A model generated the notes under the pieces. The model ran no database searches. It was given only the letters and a program-made list of their open reading frames with translations, and was not told where the DNA came from. DNA of 9,905 bases from JAKAFX01 sp043196285 (GTDB lineage: Archaea > Thermoplasmatota > Thermoplasmata > Thermoplasmatales > Thermoplasmataceae), in contig JBBYJL010000045.1 of NCBI GenBank assembly GCA_043196285.1, forward strand, positions 1 through 9,905, written 5' to 3'. Shown here piece after piece: positions 5,843 through 9,905 of this stretch. The first letter of the stretch is position 1, and the number at the start of each line of letters is the position of its first letter. The translations under genes were made by a program, and so were the position numbers.

Positions 5843-8476
5843 ATGAAGATATCTGGAATAGGAATAAAATTTCACAGTGCTACGATAATAATCGCCAGTA
5901 TACTCACAATACCTGCTCTCATTTCATTGTCATTTCTTTCACCGTTGCAGAAGATAACATCATATCTGGCATTGTCTGCGATCCTGTCTCTTATACTGAT
6001 AGTCATGCTGGCTCTGTCATGGTCTGCGGGGTGGATTGACAGATCAAGTTCTGGAAGCGTATCCAGGATCAAAGAAAATGAGGGCAGGATGATTATGCCA
6101 ATCCTGATCGCAGTCTCGACACTGTCAGGTACCATTGGCTTTGTTTTCGTTGATATCGTATTCGGGTTCTGGGGTACAGTTCTTTATGCCTTTTCTCTTA
6201 TCCCGTACCAGATCTTCACTGCAAGATGGATAAGGCCTCACGAAAAGGTCAGCAGATCATCTACGGACATACTCTTTATAAGTCCATTCAATTCAGTTTC
6301 AGCCGCCCTTGTGATCGCACTCTTATTTCTGACATACTACGGATATTCTGGAATAATCTCTGTATTTGTCCTGATATTCCTCGCAGATATCGTTTCAGTA
6401 TATTCAAACAAGGATAAACAGTTGAGAATAAAAGAAGCATCTGACAGGGCACTGGTACCATTCGCTATGATAGGTGCAGACTTCCTTGTCTATATGATCT
6501 ATATCTACCTGATACCGGGTGGAATCGGGGTGTTTTTAATTCCGTTAGCCATAATCATCATATTCTCAATATTTCTTATGCGCATAAGGAAGAGATATAT
6601 CGTTTCAATAATCATAGAATTTGTCTATATCATTCTCGTTTTGATCTCCCTTTATGAGTTCTATGCACATTTAAGGAGCTATGAGATTGAAGGTCTTATT
6701 ACACTCCTGGCCCTCACTGCAATAGCAGGCATGAATCTGCGTGAAATGGATACGGGATTCCACAAGATAGCGTCGGCTTTCAGATTCTACCGTTATCGGC
6801 CTGCGATTGGCCTTATATTCCTTGTATCAGCTGTTGGGATTACGGAATTTACCGGTATCTTTTCATATACTCATTACATCAACTACAGCAATCTGATTTT
6901 TCTTCTCGCCAATATATCCTCAATAGGTGTAGTTTTTGATAACTATATCCTGTTTGCTGGCATTGTAATACTTGCTGTAATATGTGCAATGACCATTCGT
7001 GGAACGAAGTATTTTTCTGTTGTGCTGTTTGCCATACTCGTTCTGGGATTCTTTTACGGTATCTATTCAATACTTTCACTGAGGGTTTCCGGTATATGGA
7101 ATCCGGTTCTGCTGGAGGTCATTACAGTTTCAGTGATAATTACAGCGGTGGTTGTTTATGAGCCTTTCTTCAGATTCACCAAGAATTACACCGACAGAAT
7201 TCCATATTCAATGTCGCTTTCATACCAGCTCGGAAATGCGGAGTATCTCCATGGCAGGTACGACGTGAATCTGGAGAGGAATAAAAAGAGGAATAGAGAC
7301 CTGCTTGGCGCCGGGGGATTTGCATATGTCTTCAAGGGGAAGGACATAATCACGGGCAAAAACGTAGTTATAAAAGTGCCCCGCGTCTATGACGAAGAAT
7401 CCAAGAGCGAAAAGGAGAAGAAGGAATTCCTGGCAGATTCCGTAAGGCAGCTTTATATGGAGAGCAGGATACTTTCCCAGCTTAATCATCCAGGTATCGT
7501 TCAGTATCTTGATTATTTCAGGGAAGAATCCGATCACTACCTGGTGGAAGAGTTTGCAGACGGCAAAAATCTTAGCTCCCAGCTTGGGAGTGAAAATAAG
7601 ATTGGAAAGGTAATGTCAGAGGAAGAGACAATTTCAATCGCACTAAGCCTGCTATACTCGCTTAACTACATACATCTCCATGAGGTATATCATAGAGATC
7701 TTAACCCAGGCAACATAGTGCTCTCCAAGACCGGTCCCAAGATAATAGACTTCGGTACATCAAAAACACTCACAGAAAGGAGATCCACAGCATTTTTCTC
7801 TCATAGCCAGCGAATAGGGGTCCCATGTTACCATCCTCCTGAACTTGATTCAAAGACCAAGATAAGGGTATCAGCATCATATGACACATACTCGGTAGGG
7901 GCTCTTATCTGTTCAATGCTGACTGGAAAATTTCTTGACGAGGATGTAATGAAGTCAAAATACGGGCACTCATTCATCAACAGGGATTTCCTTGAAGCGG
8001 AGATTAAGGGAAAGGTAACCCCTGAAACATATTTTGTTATACAGAAGAGCCTTTCATTCAATCCGGATGACAGATTCCAGTCAGCATTCGAGATGATTGC
8101 TGCTATCAACGGATGGAAGGGTGAATTCATTGTCACAGACATGGGGCAGATACATCACCTTCTAAGGAACGAAAAATATTCCCTGATATTTTCTCCCAAG
8201 GTGATTGCCAACAGGATCTTCAACGTGTATCTCGACGTGAAAGACATACGGATATACGATACGGAGAAAGATGAAGAGACCCTGATCGGATCGATAAGCT
8301 ACGATCAATCTACTGGCTTCTATACAATGACAACAGCAAGGGGGAGACTATCGTTTGCAAAGAAGATAGGGATCATGCCGGAAAAGATGGTCCGGCAGAA
8401 TCTTGAAATGGATACGATTTACTACTTCAGGCAGGACATGAAGGGTGGAACATTTGCGTTTCACAAAATATTCTGA
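5843..8476 (+). CDS. Polytopic membrane Ser/Thr protein kinase (about 14 TM helices plus Hanks-type kinase domain)
   Basis: The 877-residue protein has three parts. Residues ~11-441 hold about 14 hydrophobic helices in seven hairpins; the loops at ~63-83, 127-142, 188-203, 247-251, 298-318 and 386-389 are basic and so cytoplasmic, placing the kinase inside. Residues ~483-758 form a eukaryotic-like kinase domain: glycine loop GAGGFAYV (489-496), ATP lysine K511 (VVIK), helix C E540, catalytic HRDLNPGN (D619, N624), metal DFG (636-638), PPE (665-667), D681 and R744. It therefore looks active. Odd points are N621 where Lys is usual (HRDLKPxN) and V660 where Thr is usual in the P+1 loop (GTxxY). 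The activation loop has candidate phosphosites (T639, T642, T644, S648, T649). Residues ~760-877 are an unknown, probably beta-rich tail. The membrane part probably senses something; the ligand is unknown. The PP2C gene follows by 5 bp. Confidence 0.92.
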   Translation: MKISGIGIKFHSATIIIASILTIPALISLSFLSPLQKITSYLALSAILSLILIVMLALSWSAGWIDRSSSGSVSRIKENEGRMIMPILIAVSTLSGTIGFVFVDIVFGFWGTVLYAFSLIPYQIFTARWIRPHEKVSRSSTDILFISPFNSVSAALVIALLFLTYYGYSGIISVFVLIFLADIVSVYSNKDKQLRIKEASDRALVPFAMIGADFLVYMIYIYLIPGGIGVFLIPLAIIIIFSIFLMRIRKRYIVSIIIEFVYIILVLISLYEFYAHLRSYEIEGLITLLALTAIAGMNLREMDTGFHKIASAFRFYRYRPAIGLIFLVSAVGITEFTGIFSYTHYINYSNLIFLLANISSIGVVFDNYILFAGIVILAVICAMTIRGTKYFSVVLFAILVLGFFYGIYSILSLRVSGIWNPVLLEVITVSVIITAVVVYEPFFRFTKNYTDRIPYSMSLSYQLGNAEYLHGRYDVNLERNKKRNRDLLGAGGFAYVFKGKDIITGKNVVIKVPRVYDEESKSEKEKKEFLADSVRQLYMESRILSQLNHPGIVQYLDYFREESDHYLVEEFADGKNLSSQLGSENKIGKVMSEEETISIALSLLYSLNYIHLHEVYHRDLNPGNIVLSKTGPKIIDFGTSKTLTERRSTAFFSHSQRIGVPCYHPPELDSKTKIRVSASYDTYSVGALICSMLTGKFLDEDVMKSKYGHSFINRDFLEAEIKGKVTPETYFVIQKSLSFNPDDRFQSAFEMIAAINGWKGEFIVTDMGQIHHLLRNEKYSLIFSPKVIANRIFNVYLDVKDIRIYDTEKDEETLIGSISYDQSTGFYTMTTARGRLSFAKKIGIMPEKMVRQNLEMDTIYYFRQDMKGGTFAFHKIF

Positions 8477-8481
8477 GATCG

Positions 8482-9297
8482 GTGATACAATTGGATGTTG
8501 GATCTGGTAGCATAAAGGGGAAGGTCAGAGAGAAGGATGAGGATTCAATCTATTTTCAAGTCTACAGTGGGCAGAACGCAGATAAATTCGATGAATCAGG
8601 AATTTTTGTACTCGCAGACGGGATGGGAGGTGGAGAGAAGGGCGAGATAGCCAGCAAAATCGCGGTTGACGCATTCAAGGCAAGAGGAAACGAAATCCTG
8701 AGATCCGACGTAGATGGCGCGATTAAAATAATCAAGGATGCAGTGGAGGAAGGGAATAACAACATCATTCAATACAAGACACTGAACCATTATTCGGAAA
8801 TGGGTACCACGATTACCGCAGTCTTTTACAGGGATGGATGGGCTGTGATAGCAAACGTAGGAGACAGCAGAACTTATGTTATAAATCCAGGCTATCCGTT
8901 GCAGAAGACAAGAGATCATTCGTATGTTCAGGAGCTTGTAGAATCAGGCATGATAACGGAGGATGAAGCAACATTCCATCCCAGAAGGAATGAGATAAGC
9001 CTTGCGCTGGGATTCCAGAAAAGTATAACGCCCGATATCTATGTATGGCGGATATTTTCCGGGGACCATATACTGCTCTGCTGCGATGGTCTATGGGAAC
9101 CTCTACACAGGGTACTCGAGAACATAATCCAGATGAGGGCTCCCTGCCAGGAAAAGGTCAATCAAATGCTCAATCTTGCCAACGACCTGGATGGAACGGA
9201 CAACATATCAGCTATTCTTTTTGCACCAGTGCTGAATTTGGACATAGAAAAGTTTTCAAAAAAACCGACAGTATCCACAGGCATAAAGGCCCATTAA
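8482..9297 (+). CDS. PP2C (PPM) family Ser/Thr protein phosphatase
   Basis: This 271-residue protein removes phosphate from Ser/Thr in a metal-dependent reaction. All core PPM motifs are visible: REKDED (16-21, the RxxNED position), ADGMGGG (45-51) with metal ligand D46, GTT (108-110), NVGDSR (125-130), RDHSYVQELVESG (144-156), CDGLW (201-205) with D202, and the C-terminal GTDN (238-241) with D240. The domain ends near residue 248; the last ~22 residues look like a loose tail. There is no membrane segment. Translation starts at GTG (8482), giving the usual first strand IQLDVGSGS; an in-frame TTG at 8491 would cut this strand. Only 5 bp separate it from the kinase stop, so the two are surely cotranscribed and probably translationally coupled. 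It most likely reverses phosphorylation by that kinase. PP2C enzymes are scarce in archaea; one from Thermoplasma volcanium has, as I recall, been studied biochemically. Confidence 0.94.
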   Translation: MIQLDVGSGSIKGKVREKDEDSIYFQVYSGQNADKFDESGIFVLADGMGGGEKGEIASKIAVDAFKARGNEILRSDVDGAIKIIKDAVEEGNNNIIQYKTLNHYSEMGTTITAVFYRDGWAVIANVGDSRTYVINPGYPLQKTRDHSYVQELVESGMITEDEATFHPRRNEISLALGFQKSITPDIYVWRIFSGDHILLCCDGLWEPLHRVLENIIQMRAPCQEKVNQMLNLANDLDGTDNISAILFAPVLNLDIEKFSKKPTVSTGIKAH

Positions 9298-9344
9298 CGA
9301 GCTTCGAAATACAATCGATCAGCATGATCAGTATTCCACATCGC

Positions 9345-9361
9345 TCAATTTTTCATGAAAA
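9345..9361 (+). terminator. Possible transcription terminator after the phosphatase gene
   Basis: A run of five T (9349-9353) lies about 52 bp after the phosphatase stop. Archaeal RNA polymerase often stops at T-rich tracts. The run overlaps the perfect 12-bp palindrome TTTTCATGAAAA (9350-9361). A smaller dyad, GATCA-GCA-TGATC, lies just upstream at 9317-9329. The T-run is short, so support is weak. Confidence 0.25.
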
Positions 9362-9370
9362 CCATACCAC

Positions 9371-9402
9371 AAAAAATTAATACGGTATCCAGATAGTTTA
9401 TC
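9371..9402 (+). promoter_or_regulatory. AT-rich promoter region of the 108-aa protein gene
   Basis: Two candidate boxes precede the ATG at 9421. One is AAAAAATTAA (9371-9380), which would start transcription near 9405 with a short leader. The other is ATAGTTTATC (9393-9402), centred about 23 bp before the ATG and suited to a leaderless mRNA. No Shine-Dalgarno sequence is seen, favouring a leaderless or near-leaderless start. I cannot choose between the boxes. Confidence 0.35.
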
Positions 9403-9420
9403 CACAGTTGGAATGGTTAA

Positions 9421-9747
9421 ATGGATTGTGATAATTTAATAAAACAGGTTGAAAACAAATATATCCAGATGGTCAGATCTAAGGAGGACGATGACAACTC
9501 GGATCCTGCTGATATCGCAAAATCCAGCGCTGATTTCATTGACTGGTTTGAGGAAATAATAACAAGTGGAATCGTTGACACCATAAACGGGGAGGTGGAA
9601 TCCATGAAGCACTGTATACTTCGGAGTCTTGAAACTGATCCGGAAGGTCTCAAATATGGCATCCTGTTTGACGCGCTCTCACTCTTCTCCAACTCACGGC
9701 TTAAGGAAATGTTTGGTGTCCAGATCTTCCAGGAACTTGATGACTGA
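9421..9747 (+). CDS. Small acidic protein of unknown function
   Basis: I do not recognise this 108-residue protein. It is acidic, with an Asp/Glu-rich stretch (KEDDDNSDPAD, 21-31), and otherwise looks helical: amphipathic segments at about 3-20, 32-56, 57-70 and 74-106. It has no membrane segment or signal peptide, and its two Cys (C3, C65) form no metal-binding pair. The ATG at 9421 follows an AT-rich promoter region without a Shine-Dalgarno sequence. It lies 123 bp after the phosphatase gene on the same strand. A function in the kinase group is possible only by position; the intervening promoter and T-run argue for a separate transcript. An overlapping frame (9629-9862) looks like a shadow because this frame has its own promoter and acceptable codon use. 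Confidence 0.6.
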   Translation: MDCDNLIKQVENKYIQMVRSKEDDDNSDPADIAKSSADFIDWFEEIITSGIVDTINGEVESMKHCILRSLETDPEGLKYGILFDALSLFSNSRLKEMFGVQIFQELDD

Positions 9748-9790
9748 TTTCACAGTTCTTGTTCCTGTAGATAGCGATTGCCTGACTGAC

Positions 9791-9814
9791 CATTACCACA
9801 TTAAGGAGGTAATG
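9791..9814. other. Inverted repeat around a Shine-Dalgarno-like sequence
   Basis: CATTACC (9791-9797) and GGTAATG (9808-9814) are perfect 7-bp arms around 10 bases. The right arm includes most of GGAGGT (9805-9810), a near-consensus ribosome binding match, and an ATG at 9812. The ATG is only 2 bases after GGAGG, too close for normal initiation, and opens a frame of just 16 codons; a TTG at 9825 opens 23 codons. It may be a hairpin or protein site belonging to a gene beyond the window. Nothing else is recognisable in the last 158 bp. Confidence 0.3.
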
Positions 9815-9905
9815 AGATTTTCAATTGGACATTGTCAAGATCTGGTTGATAGGTACCTGTGATACCAGTGGAATGTTCTCAGCAATCCTTCTTTAGTTTT
9901 GAACC

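Noticed and set aside
9398..9406. TTATCCACA, identical to the bacterial DnaA-box consensus
   Set aside because: The gene content is archaeal and archaea do not use DnaA. It is single, with no cluster or DNA unwinding element, so it is a chance match.
9629..9862. 77-aa plus-strand frame overlapping the 108-aa gene
   Set aside because: It overlaps the 108-aa frame, which has a promoter region and a better start. Its product is Ser/Thr/Arg-rich, as is typical of an out-of-frame read.
9838..9905. Minus-strand frame entering from the right edge (22 codons)
   Set aside because: It is too short to judge and no family is recognisable; it may be chance.

Overview
The window looks like a chromosomal segment of a Thermoplasmatales-type euryarchaeon. 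The basis is an archaeal family B DNA polymerase, heavy use of AGG/AGA for Arg and ATA for Ile, TATA-like boxes about 22-31 bp before several start codons (leaderless-type promoters), and a PP2C-type phosphatase, a family that is uncommon in archaea but known in Thermoplasma. The assignment to this order is inference; no rRNA or tRNA is present to fix it.

Left part, housekeeping. The window opens inside carB (large subunit of carbamoyl-phosphate synthase), of which the last 417 residues are visible. Next come a small hydrophobic membrane protein with a good leaderless promoter, and a complete family B DNA polymerase (773 aa) with all exonuclease and polymerase motifs and no intein. A D-2-hydroxyacid dehydrogenase runs convergently on the minus strand; its stop codon lies only 2 bp from the polymerase stop.

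Central and right part, signalling. From about 5209 to 9297 three plus-strand genes sit close together: (1) a soluble protein with two zinc-ribbon-like modules and an FHA phosphothreonine-binding domain; (2) an 877-aa protein with about 14 predicted membrane helices, a complete eukaryotic-like Ser/Thr kinase domain and a C-terminal extension of unknown fold; (3) a PP2C/PPM phosphatase starting 5 bp after the kinase stop. Together they form a writer-reader-eraser phosphorylation cassette anchored in the membrane. Its promoter region carries an operator-like inverted repeat. This is the most interesting part of the window. The kinase also departs from the Ser/Thr kinase consensus at two coupled positions.

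Right end. A 108-aa acidic, probably helical protein of unknown function follows after a 123-bp gap with its own AT-rich promoter region. The last 158 bp hold no convincing gene, only a short inverted repeat around a Shine-Dalgarno-like sequence.

No gap between genes exceeds 160 bp. I saw no tRNA, rRNA, CRISPR array, insertion sequence or integrase.
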